A stretch of DNA of 64,000 nt, from contig CM020505.1 in assembly GCA_009823395.1 (NCBI GenBank), positions 4,096,129 to 4,160,128 of the forward strand, written 5' to 3'. The position numbers were made by a program, and so were the translations under genes. Every line of letters starts with the position of its first letter. Position 1 is the first letter of the stretch. Below are positions 36,788-49,700 of the stretch, one piece after another. This DNA is from Thamnaconus septentrionalis (Eukaryota; Chordata; Actinopteri; Tetraodontiformes; Monacanthidae). The notes under the pieces are model-generated. The model saw only the letters and a list, made by a program, of their open reading frames with translations, was not told the origin of the DNA and did no database searches.

Positions 36788-39700
36788 GTGAGAACTGTGG
36801 GGTGAACGAGCTGTCAGAGATGCAGGGATGGAAAGAAATCATGGTGCGAAGTTTAAAAATCCATGAAGCCTTTAGCCATGCACTGAAAAACTGAGATTAA
36901 GCATCTGTTGTTTTTTTTTTATTATCTAAATGATCAATAACCTGTTCTCAGTGTTTAAACATTAATAATCAGACATTCAAGGTTTAAATAATTACAAAAA
37001 AGTTAAGAAATGAAATCATCCAAATTCAAAAGTTAATATCCAAGAACGCAAGGATGCAAGCACGTCTAGAGGCAGAGCTTAAATCCTGAGTCAAGTAAGG
37101 GTTCTCTGTTATTAACAGTTTTAAGAAGCGTTGAAAATTAAAGGTAAGAATATGTCATTGAAAAATTAAAACTCTAATTAATCTTTCATATTAAAATCAG
37201 ATGAGTGCTCTCTTTCCATCGTATGTGTTTCTTTTGTTCCATCAATCTCATTTTATAGATGCTGCAGTCTGACGTGAGAACGGGCGTCAGTCAATCAGCT
37301 GACTTGGAAATACATTTAGAATAATATGACCCACCGAACAATAGCTCCTTCTCACTTTCACTCCCTTGGTTAATCTGTATTAATGTCAGTGGTGTGTAAC
37401 TGTATAAGTACGATTGGATTAATGATGATATATTTAACGCCGGCCAAAGACAAGCTGGATGTTTTGAAGTCAAAGGTCTAACTCAACCTGTCTGCACCTT
37501 GAGGACCTTCGCTCCTGTCACTGACTGCACTGCTGCCGCTTTTACATCCACTCTGTGTGACCACGCTAACCTGCTGCTGTGTATTAAAACCAGCCCTCTG
37601 GTTCTTGATGCCAAGCGTCTGCTCTCGCCTTTCTGGCTTAGCTTCAGACTACGGCCTGTTCCTGTCAGACGAGGACCCCCGGAAAGGCATCTGGCTAGAA
37701 TCTGGGAGGACCATGGACTACTACATGCTCCGCAATGGGGTAAATATTCCTATCACGAATTGCATACGGTAAAAGCGCGGCATGAAACTGAGCGAGGAGA
37801 GCTTTCTCAGCGCCTCAGCCACCTTCACATCCGCTGCCAGGCTCTGATCCCCGCTGGTTTGCCGTGTACCTCGTCCTCTCAGTCCTTCTGAGTCTTTTTA
37901 TTTTTTGGGGAGGATTCTGCAGCGCTAAATGGTTTTCTCTCCTATAAATCTACCAAAGGCAACCTAGGTAGTAGGCGTGACTGTGACCAATTATTCTGAA
38001 CCAAATCTCCCCTCATTGTTGCGATTGGAAGCGCAGCCGCCGGCTTTGATAGGCAGCCGTTAAATAAGGTTTTCTCTGCCTGATATTGCCCTCCCCTCGC
38101 TTCACACAACCTGGACGCATTTGATCTTTTTTTTTTTTTTTCTCCCGCAGATTTTTTTTCTTCTCGCCAGTGTTTGATTCTGCATTCCTCGCTTCTCTCT
38201 CTCTCTCTCTCTCTCTCTCTTTTCACTCTCTACTCTCTCACTCTTTTTGACTACTTTCTCTTTTCCTCCGTCTCACTCTGGCAGGACATTCTGGAGTACA
38301 AGAAGAAGCAGAGGCCCCAGAAGATCAGAATGCTGGACGGGGCCATTAAAACTATCATGGTGGACGACTCCAAAACAGTGGGAGAGCTGCTCGTGACTAT
38401 ATGCAGTAGAATAGGTGTGGAGCTCATTTTGACAACTGTCTTGCTAGGATCTGACCACACACATTTAGTGCAATTGTTAAACAATTTGTTTTGGGGATGA
38501 CAAACTCCCAGCGTCTCACGAGCAGACATGTCACTGTAGAACAGTAATGTGCCCCAGGAAGGCTGTGTGTGGCTGCACATGCAAGTTTTCACCACTAGTA
38601 CCAATGTGATGTGACCGCTTAGTACAATCCTGTAGCTATTATTTACATAGGCACTTAATGGAGACTTGTCACAAGTGTTTTTATTTTCGCTATTTGTGCT
38701 TTTGGGCATCCATCCAAGCATCATTGTTTCCCCCTTGTGTTGTGTTTTTTTTTTTTCCCCCATCGCAGGCATCACAAACTACGAGGAGTACTCCCTGATC
38801 CAGGAGACGGTGGAGGAGAAGAAGGAAGACGGGATGGGGACGCTGAAGAAGGACAGGACGCTGCTGCGAGACGAGAGGAAAATGGAGAAGCTCAAGGCCA
38901 AGCTGCACACAGATGATGAGCGTGAGTTCAGTTTTGGTCGCTTCCTTCATTGCCAACAGTTGTTTCTCCTGCACCCGGGGTCACAAGGAGGTGCTGGAGC
39001 CAATCCCAGCGGTCTTAGGGCAAAGGCGGGGTCACACGCTGGACAAGTCACCAGTTTATCGCAGGGCCTCTTCGAAAGACAAACAACCATCCGTGAACCA
39101 ATCACATGTGTCTCCTTCTCAACAAACATTCAATGCTCATAAATAACGGAGATATTTTCCACGACTGCCGTTGGGCCTTTGAATACCTACTTTTATGTGC
39201 TGCTTGTCACCCTATTTCTCTGGAATGCGCATTATAAATGCTAAGCATGACACAAAGAGAAGCATTTCTCTCTCTTATGGGAACGCCATAACTGAAACCG
39301 TAATAAAATCTGAAGCCTTGGACGAATGTTTCCCCACAAGGTAGCGTATTTATTAGCTTCCTAGCAAAATTGCAGTTTGGAAGGTGAACTCGGAGAACGC
39401 ACACGACGAAATTCTCTCAGTTGTTGGGAGTTCACTGACAGGCCATGTCATTTTACAAAAAAAACATGTACCTTTAACACATTGTGCCCTTCACCCATTT
39501 CAAATAAATGAATACATTTGCTCTTAAATCTTTTCCTTTTGCTGTCGCTAACTATTCTGAATTGCTTTTATACCAAAAGACGGCACCCTGCAGTATGACT
39601 TGAACCCTGACGCCTGTGGCGGTGCTTTGTGTTGTCAGTGAACTGGCTCGATCACAGCAGGACCTTCAGGGAGCAGGGGGTGGACGAGAACGAGATCCTC

Positions 39701-42700
39701 CTGCTGCGCCGCAAGTTCTTCTACTCGGACCAGAACGTCGACTCCAGAGATCCGGTGCAGCTCAATCTGCTCTATGTGCAGGTCAGATCCATGACTGTTT
39801 TTTTTTTTTTTTTACTCCTACTTATTTTCTTATCAGAAGACCTGTTGCGCAAACTGGATTCACCAAATGAAAATGACCGACAAACTTTTTTCTTCTTCTT
39901 GCTGTTCCAAGGCCAGAGACGACATCCTCAACGGCTCGCACCCCGTGTCTTTCGACAAGGCCGGCGAGTTCGGAGGCATCCAGGCCCAGATTCAGTTCGG
40001 ACCTCACGTAGAGCACAAGCACAAGCCTGGATTTTTAGAGTAAGCAAAAAAAAAAATAAAAAAAAAATCATTCACCCTGGCACAAAAATATGTCTGAAGT
40101 GTAAATGTTTTAGAGAGAAAAATAGCTTCATGTCAGCGCCTTTGTGTTGTTGCGTTTTTTTCCCCCCATCCAGCCTGAAGGAGTTTCTCCCGAAGGAGTA
40201 CATCAAGCAGAGAGGGGCCGAGAAGAAAGTATTCCAGGTGCGCGGCACGTTCCAATTGTTTGTAACACAAATTATTATGATGATAACAAGTGTTGTCGGC
40301 TGAATGCATTTTCGTCTGACTTGCAGGAGCACAAAAACTGCGGGGAAATGACCGAGATCGAAGCCAAAGTGAAATACGTCAAGCTGGCGCGATCGCTGCG
40401 CACGTACGGCGTCTCCTTCTTCCTGGTCAAGGTTCGTTAATGCAGGAATTTAAAAAAAAAAGGGCTTCCTCTACAGTATCGAAAAGTAGTTGTCACATCA
40501 AAAAGTTTTTTTATTTTTTTAAAAATGTAATAATTCTACAGGGAATAATCCGGTGTTGGAATTAGTTGGAGTGAAGTCGGATTCTTTTATCTCCTAAGTG
40601 TGAAATCTGCTCCCTGGGCTTCGGTGCTAACTGGATGAAAGGGGTCTGAGGCGGAGCTTAGCAAGCGCTGATACTGAGCGTGTTCACCTGCGCTTTCAAA
40701 GCTTCTCTTGTCAGAAAAACCAAAGAGAGAAAATACCTCAGGCTGCACCTGTTTCAGGGAATTTAAAAAGATCCTTCCATTTTATACGCCTCTTTATCTG
40801 ATGGAAGTAGACATCTGAGAGAAGTCTTCATGCATTCTCTTGCTTCCAAATTCAAAATCCAAACTCACACTTGGTGTTTAACGCCAACTTTTCTGTAAAG
40901 TTTCTCTATTTTAAAACACATCGGAGAACAAACTGCAAACAAGTGCACACTGTCCGCTGGGATTCTGGCCAGTTGCTGGAACAAAGTTGGAGAAAATGAC
41001 GAATGACGTGAAACAAAGCCGATGATGGCAGCTGACGTCTGCTGGCGGCAGCGGTTTGCAGACGTCTTGCTGTGTTGCCGCGATGGGAAGCTGCGTGGAT
41101 TAATGGCTCCACCAGTCGCTCACCTCTTTCTGACTTTATTGCCAATCTCTCGCTGAAGACGGGCTCATTTGTGGTAATTGATAGAGAGAAAAAAACCTCT
41201 GTCGTGCTGTTCCCGGCGTGCTGTGACCCCGGCTTCACACCGAAAGCGGCTGCAGTGCTTGCTGTCACGGGAGGATTGCAAGACTGTGCGACAGCCAAGG
41301 ACGTTTCACGTATGTTTAAAGAAAACAACAGTGAAACTGAACTTTTTTGCCCGTCCAAACTGTGTCTCAGGTATCGCTGTGTGCAAAAAAGAAAAATGAT
41401 AATGAAACGAACTGCTGGTATCAGACAAAATGCAGGCATTTAAAGTATATCTGCTTTTTGTTCATCATAGTTTCAGATTTAAAGCGAAATATTCTTTATT
41501 GTTTGACAGGCGAACTGAACAGTGTTGAACCCGATGCGTTACAGTAAAATAGCACATGTAAAAGAAAATACAGCACATTGTATATCATGATGAAAATCAA
41601 CCGGATCCACCGTGTTTTCTGATCATTGGCTTCCTGCCTGAACGATTGACGTGGTCGCCACGCGTGAAGTGTAAAAAAAATGGAAAAGCCTCATATTTTT
41701 CCAAATACTCTCAGTGAGAACACACACTGACTTTAATGGACATGCCGCAGGCGCTTCCGGTGTGTTTTGGGGCTTCAGTGGCCTTCGGCACCAGAGGAGG
41801 CGCAGAAAAATTCTCCCCAGAAACTCTCCCATCTGACCTCCGTCCGACCTGATGCACCTTCTCTGCCCCCAAAAAAAATGATGCGCACGCACCAAACAGC
41901 CGCCGCCTCCTCCCAGCCAGGGGTCTTCGTCCGTCACTTTGACGTCTTATCGGCTCGCCTCCGTCGTTTTGCCGGTTCCCGCGAATCCAGTTGAATCCGG
42001 CGGAGCCGAAACGTCTCCAAAATAATCCCCAAAAGGTGCAGCTAACAGTGGCCAACCTCTAACCTCCCGGAGGCCCCGGAGAGTTTACAGGCCCCTGCAT
42101 GACTCGAATGCGGCTCACCTCTCCGCCCTTCCGTCACAGCCCATCAGCGTCCACGCTCAGGCTGCAGCCGCTCCTTCACGCCCCAGAGCGACGCAGAGGT
42201 CCTGTGGGCCCGCAGAGCAACTGGTCTTTTATTTGAAGAGTTTTTTTTGTTTTGTTTTTTACGATCAAGCCAGCCGAGTGCAAAAATTTGGCTTTTTAAA
42301 GCTGAAGGGTTTTTTTTGTTTTAAACCGTGGAATAAATAATTACACTGCAAGGTGATGGCTGATTTTCTAGCAGCTGCGCGCCGGTGTGAAAGAACATTT
42401 TTGTTTATTTATTTATTTATTTGATTACTTGAGTGAACAAACCGTAAAAAAACAAAGGCCCCACACTTTACCCCTTTTCAGATCGTTGTTTATTCATCTC
42501 AAGCTTCCAGCTGAGCAGCCTCACATTATTAATTCTGCACTGAACTCAATTGTCCTCTAGAGAATAGCAAGAACATGTTGCCCTCTGTTTACAGCCCCAT
42601 GCAAAAACACTGGGTTTTAGCTTTTCTTTTTTTTCAGAATTAAAGGATGGGCTTTTATTATTTCTGGAGAATTCCCTGACAGTTCAAAACACATTACACT

Positions 42701-45700
42701 GGCAAAATGTTTTTTTGTTTTTTTTGCTTGACAAGCAGCACTGTGAGGGAAACGGAATCTGCAACCGAGTTTTATTTCTCCTGTTTTTGAATTTCTTCTC
42801 ACAGGAAAAGATGAAGAGCAAAAACAAGCTGGTTCCGCGTCTCCTGGGCATCACCAAAGAGTCGGTGATGCGAGTGGACGAGCGGACCAAAGACGTGGTC
42901 CAGGAGTGGCCCCTCACCACAGTCAAGAGGTGGGCGGCGTCCCCCAAGAGCTTCACCCTGGTGAGAAGACTCGCCGATGCGTCCGTTTGGATTGATTTAT
43001 TTCTCTTCCCTCGGCAGTTTACAGGCGCGTAGTCTCGCTTTGTTCCCTGCGAGCTGAGCTTCAAGAGGAGGATCAGAATGAAGGCGTCTCTCCCCTGCAG
43101 CCACCGAGCACTCGCTGTGCTGAGGTGGAGGGCGCCGTCCTTTCATTCCCTCGCGCACTTCATTAACTGAACAGCTCTCCTTTGTCTTCCCTCTCAGCGT
43201 CTCCGCCTTGTGTCCTCACCCCAGAGTCAATAAGCAACGTGGATTTAATCTGGCTGATCTGGTCGAGGCTCTGGTCCTATTAAATTATCGCAGCCTCGCT
43301 CCCCTCGTGCAGAGCGCTGTGTGCTCAGAGCATCCAGAGGTTTGATTAGTGGGTCACGTGCCGAAGCAGCCGTGTATTCGGATGCGTCTTGAGTCGGCGG
43401 TGAGCCCTGGCAGTGCCACACTGTTGGCTGGGGGAGGGAGAAATGCTTCAGGTGTTTGTGTTCACCCTCGTTTTCCTCCACAAACTGTCCGGCGGGTTCA
43501 TCTGACTGACTTGCACGTTGCATTACAGACAAGCTGGCTCTGTAAATTCACATTAATCGTCACCGTAACATTCTCAGCCCTCTTTACAGTCTTGTATCAA
43601 GTCTATTGTTGCTGAGAGAGAGCCTGTCTGCCGTCTGTCTGCAGGACTTTGGGGAGTACCAGGAGAGCTACTACTCGGTTCAGACCACCGAAGGGGAGCA
43701 GATTTCTCAGCTTATTGCTGGCTACATCGACATCATTCTGAAAAAGGTGAGACTTTTTCACGTTCCAGCCTCATCGGGGTTTCATCACAAAGCGATGCCC
43801 TTGTCCGTGTGCACGTGGATATAAACTGTCGTTTGTTTTTTGTGCAATTTGGCCTGGCATAAATGTTCCAGGCGCAAAAGATTTCAAAAAGTCCACTTTG
43901 CTTTTTTTATTTTTGCATTTTATGTGCAGAGTGTGTGCCCTTGCATGCAGATAAATGACAAACACAAGGTGAAAATGGTGCTATTTTTCATAATAATGAT
44001 AAAAAATAAATAAATAAATGAAATGCACTTCATTTGGCCTTGGGTGGTGGCTTCAGTGTTGGTCATGCTGTGGTGGAGAATCCTCGGCTCCAGTGACTCA
44101 GTGTTAAGATTAAGGGAAGTGTTCCCGGCATATATTCAGTCCCAGCACACGTCATGTTCTCACAGTTCAGACAGTCGACTCATTGATTGGCTCCAACCCC
44201 CCCCCCTCACCCCACTCCACCGTACTTGATGATTTATATTGATTCCACATGATACGCCTTCATATATTCCAGCCATACTGTATTATTTAAAGTTTGAGTC
44301 GCATGATTAATTCTGGTCCTGGCTTTCTGTGATTAATGTAACATTTAGCCTGACATTGATCAATCAAGCTTCGGGCTTGGGGAAAAAAAATAAATCAACA
44401 TCCTCTCTTCTGCAGAAACAAAGCAAGGATCGCTTCGGCTTAGAAGGCGACGAGGAGTCCACCATGCTGGAGGAGTCGGTGTCCCCGAAGAAGTATGTGC
44501 ACAACTACTGGCAAACATGAGTCAACAGCCTTAACAACCTGTATTCCCAGACAAATTGCCACTGTTTGTCTCGTCCCAGGGTATAAAGATAAAGCCAGAA
44601 ATGTGTGCTATACACCAAATTGTGCGCTTGAGGCAAACCTCCAAAGTTGTTTGGTGGGATGAAATCGTCCCTCACTTCCCATAAGTCTGCGGCGCAGCTG
44701 CATCGCTCAGGCTTCACGTCTGAAATGTCGCACATCCATCTGGCAGAGCTCCAGTCCACAGTGTTTTCTGCAGCTTGAGTTGCCACAAGTCTCCTTTAAG
44801 CAGAAGGCCAACGCTGCAAGCTGCCCTTTAAAAATGTCAAAAACCAGAGAAAACATAGAGGAAGTGACAGTGATTCTGGTGGCTGCACAGCGATTGTTTT
44901 GATTCCTCAGTAGCAGCAGCAGTGTCCTCAGAACTGACTGACATTTTTGCATTTGGGGAAAAAGAGCCATGAAGCCGCTGAAGACTTTCCTCAGGGGAAG
45001 AAACGTTTCCTTTTAATCCTGACTGGCTTTGTCTAGTTTTGCCACACAGATGGACAGAACTGTGAGCTGTTGCTCCCTGGTTCTGCAGTCAGCGAAAAAT
45101 TAAACTCATTTGTCTGGCTATAAAGTAATAGACAGAAGGTTCATCCAATGAACTTCTATTTTCTGGGCTCTGCCCCTGATGGATATCTGAAATGGATCCG
45201 ATTTTGGAAAGATTGCATCCTCTGTGTCGGATTACCCAACTAGATCAGACAGCCACTTTCTTCAAAACTATAATAATTGGCCATAATTGGCCATAATTGG
45301 CCGACCTGCTGTACTGTCCCACTGCCCGAGCCCACCTCGCCTTCTTTCCAGACTCCTCTGAACGTCACCTTCCACTCTGTGTCTGAGCTGCTGTCTGTCG
45401 GACTGGCAGCCTGTAGCTGCGATCACAGAGAGGTGACTGACCGCTCGTCCGCCGCACCCTCTGCTGCGCTGCAGCGCTCAATCCGCCTCGACCCTGAAAA
45501 CTTTCCCATGAGCTTTGACTCGGACCCGCTGTCGGTGCTACGTCACTGTTAGCACTGTTAGCGGCTGTTTGCGAATACTCATCTTACGTCCTGATGCACC
45601 ACCAGTCAAAAGTTTGGACACACCTTCGCATGCAATTTGTTTTTCTTTTAATCTTTACAACTTTCTACACTGCAGATATTTACTGAAGACATCAAATATA

Positions 45701-46741
45701 TAAGCAAGATGAATGTTATTATGCAGCAAAGAAAAACACTTTCAATAACTCTAAATATGCTTTTTATCAAAGGTGGCTGTTTTAAAGAATTTAAATATGA
45801 TAATATTGGATGCGGTCCTTCTTCCACTTTTCCTCCTCGCCTCCTCTAAGGACGCCACCGCACACATTTTCAGACGCCTCCTCACTTTCAGTTTGTCCTG
45901 AGATAATCACTGGGTGAGGATTTACTTCTGTTTTTTTCTGCTGCACTGGACTCAGCCAAGGCGCCAGCCGCACATTTCCTGTGTGTTACATCATCTTCAA
46001 TGCTGGATTTTCAGAACATTAACCGGAGCCTTATTTCTGTGTCAGGGTTCAGTTGATATTGCTTTTCTGCTCTTTTGTCTCCCTATTTTTTTAAAAATTT
46101 TTTTGCTTCTTTGTTTTATCTGGCCGTGTGTGCTCAGCCAACAGCCACAAGACTCAAAATAGTGTAAACATTGAGCTGGCCTAAATTCTGACAGGTCCTA
46201 TCTGAGGAAGAGCAGAGGAGTGTTTTCTCCCAGAAGAACACTGTATTATGAACAGATGCATCTCTGCATCGCCTGTATGTCCAACAGATGGTATCCGCTG
46301 AATTTAATAAAACGCTTGGGCTTTATTCACAAGGCGCTGATCAGATTTGTACGAGACAAATCTTTCTCTTATCTACTTTATTACACCCCCTTTTTTCAGA
46401 GGAAAGATAAAAAAAAAAAAACAGCAAGTCGATGTTGAAGGAATATTTAACCATTTATTAAAATAATAATAACTAGTTTTTTTACTGCTATTTTAATTTC
46501 TTTTTTATTTTTTGCTGCTTCTGCCGCGATGCTCACTGCCTTCTCGTGTGCACGCAGGTCCACTATCCTCCAGCAGCAGTTTAACCGGGTGGGCCGGGCC
46601 GAGCACGGGTCAGTGGCGCTGCCAGGCGTGATCCGCTCCGGCTCCATCGGCACCGAGTCCCTCAGCATTGGCACCATGCCGTCGGCTCAGCAGCAGATCA
46701 CCATGGGTCAGATGCACCGTGGACACATGCCACCGCTGGTG

Positions 46742-46777
<36 letters not shown>

Positions 46778-49700
46778 CGGCCCTCTGCGCTACTTATGCC
46801 TGTTTATTTTTTTTCCCTCCCTCTCATAACACAACCCCACCCCTCACCCCTCACCCCCTGCCACCGAGCCCCTCACCCCTCCTCCCCCACTGCTCCTGTG
46901 CTCCCAAACAATAAGTTCACAAACCTGCCGATCTTTGTCTCTGTGCGTAGAGCTCAGCGCAGCAGGCCCTGATGGGAACCATTAACACCAGTATGCAGGC
47001 TGTGCAGAAAGCCCAGATAGACCTCGGGGAGGTGGACAACCTGCCTCCACTGGGGCAGGACATGGTACTGTACACTGCTAATACACATGCTTTCGTATAC
47101 GTGGGGAAAAATGAAAAAATTAATTAATTTAAAAAAAAAAAAAAAAAAAAGATCTTTCAATGGCACAGTTTTTGGCACAGTCTTCTTTTATACTAGTTCC
47201 TGACAGACTTGCACTGTTGCTGTTCTCCTCAGGCATCCAAGGTTTGGATCCAGAACAAGATGGACGAGTCCAAACATGAAATCCACTCTCAGGTCGATGC
47301 CATCACGGCAGGAACGGCCTCAGTTGTCAACCTCACAGCTGGTCAGTGGCACTGGCACATGTCAGCAAGTCGTGTTGTCTTTTACATCCCCCCGACTCCC
47401 CATTAAAAAACAACAGTTTCAGCCGGATTGGGCTCTTTAAGGGTGAAATCTTTTGCAGAATGTTTTTACTTTTTCCTCCCAGATTTTTTTTTGCCTAAAA
47501 CTTTGATATCCTCATATTTCTATACAGTCTTAATACAGTGATGCTGACAGTTTCAGATTTGCCAGAGTCAGTGGTTTGTCTGTTTCTCTGAATGCTGTGG
47601 CCATTCTGCCCCCCCACCCCCCCCCAGGTGATCCCACGGACACAGACTACACAGCGGTGGGCTGCGCCATCACCACCATCTCCTCCAACCTGACCGAGAT
47701 GTCCAAGGGGGTGAAGCTGCTGGCTGCGCTGATGGAGGACGACGTCGGCGGAGGCAACGACCTGATGAGGGCGGCGCGGACGCTGGCCGGGGCCGTGTCC
47801 GACCTGCTCAAGGCCGTGGAGCCGGCGTCTGGAGAGGTGGGCCGAGCAAACACAAACTTTCGGCCATGAAAACTGTTTCTGTAATTAATCCGCAACATCC
47901 TCGTCGGAAATTTGTTTCCATATATGTGGATTTTTAAGGCACAGGAAGGATGTGGGAGTGTTTCCAGCTGAGTTTTAGATGCAATGTTAAAAGGTGATGG
48001 CCGGTGCTGCACAACTCGGTGGGAGTTGTGTGTTTAAAGGGACAGTTCATCTATTTACTTCACCTTCTTTGTCAATGAAGGTTCGGAAAAAAAACAAAAC
48101 AAAATTTCCATCCATCCATTTTTCTATCGCCGCTTATTGTGCACTCAGGGTCGCTGTGACGCTGCAGCCTGTCCCAGCTGTCTCCATGGAGACCAAGCAG
48201 CCATTCACATCACCGCACTCGCACCTGCTGCCATTTTAGAGTTGCCAATTAGCCTAATAATCCTCTATTTGGACTGCGGGAGGAAGCCGAGTCTGATTCC
48301 ATCTCAAAACGAACAATCGTGTCCATCACAGCCCTCTGGCCAGGCGCTGCACTCGCGTTGCTTCGTCAGGGTAATGCAAGTTGGTCTGCTGGAACTTGTC
48401 GCACTCCGTATAAAGGCGGCGGCTGCTGCTCCGAGACACTTGAACAACAAAGCACAAGCGCCGGCGGCTTACGTTAGGCGGAAGTATCCCACTGTTTCCA
48501 AACGGCGATGATCAGGACCAGAAAAGGTCGCCGTCGGTGGGAACAGAAAACGGCTGAAATGACGACTTCACAATGCTGAACCACTTCCTGTAACGTCCAA
48601 ACGGACCATTTTCTCCCTGGGAGAGTCTCCGCCGTCGGCGGGGTCGACTCTCAGCGGCGCAGCACACCTCCTGCATCCCATGGAGCTAATTGTGTTAACA
48701 TCCCCCGCTGCAGCTAACTGAATCATCCCGGTCGAGGTCAAGACACAGCGACGCTGGGCCCAGTAGCAGACTCACTTTGCCAATTTGGAAAAACAGAACG
48801 CACTCCCGCAAATAGCTCGCGCCGGCGCCTGCTTGTGCAGCGCGGCATTAATGTTCCGACGCTGAGTACGATTCTGTGGTGGGTTGTTTTTTTTTCCAGG
48901 AGCATCATTGCGGAGTTAATGTACTGTACAGTTATTGGCGGGAAATCTGCATAATGTACAGATTTGTGTCGCTGGGAGGGTTGAGTCGGGTGGTGGTGGG
49001 GAGCGTAATACAACTGGCGCATTATGCATGCATGCAAGTGGATGGAGAGATTAAAGCCCCGGGAGAAGTTCTGCGCCGTTTAGTTTTAATGCTGAAGTGT
49101 GTTGCAGTGCAGCTGCTGTGTTGATCTTCCAGTAGGTGCCAACCTGAGGATGCAAATTTTCAACCCAGGTGTCCAGATGCACCTTAACACCCGCGTGACT
49201 GTCCGCGTCTGTGTGTGTTTGCAGCCCAGACAGACTGTGCTGACGGCGGCAGGCAGCATCGGCCAGGCCAGCGGAGACCTGCTGCGCCAGATCGGCGAGA
49301 ACGAGACGGACGAGAGGTTCCAGGTAAGACTGCAGCCCCCTGCGACCGATTCAACTGAACTAGAGGACAAAATGGGCCGAGTCATTTGGTTTGGTCTCAG
49401 TCTGAACCGTCAGGCTTGTGTTTTGTTCCGCCCAGCTCGTACGCGGCTGAATCACCGCTGCTATTTTCAACCAGTGTTTGTCACCGTTATTCCCACATCC
49501 CATTAACGCACTTCACTCCCGCCTGCCTGTCGCACAATACACCTTTTTTTTACTTCCTCCGGCATCTTACTCTGACTCCATGATATCAACTTGCTGCGTG
49601 GCTGTGCGTTTTCCCCTGCGATAAGATTGTTATGTATCGTAACAGCAGCAAAAAAAAAAGCAATCAGTTTCTCTGAGCGGGCGAAGCCTCGTTCCAGAGC

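Larger units (their letters stand above)
44493..46557 (+). other. tln2: tln2 intron 11 (2,065 bp)
   Basis: It carries a truncated Tc1-like MITE and a triplicated decamer, listed separately. The rest is unremarkable. Confidence 0.8.

Noticed and set aside
41620..42055. Opposing open frames of 75-114 codons in intron 8
   Set aside because: There is no conserved motif and no flanking splice signal supporting an exon; they lie inside a normal tln2 intron.
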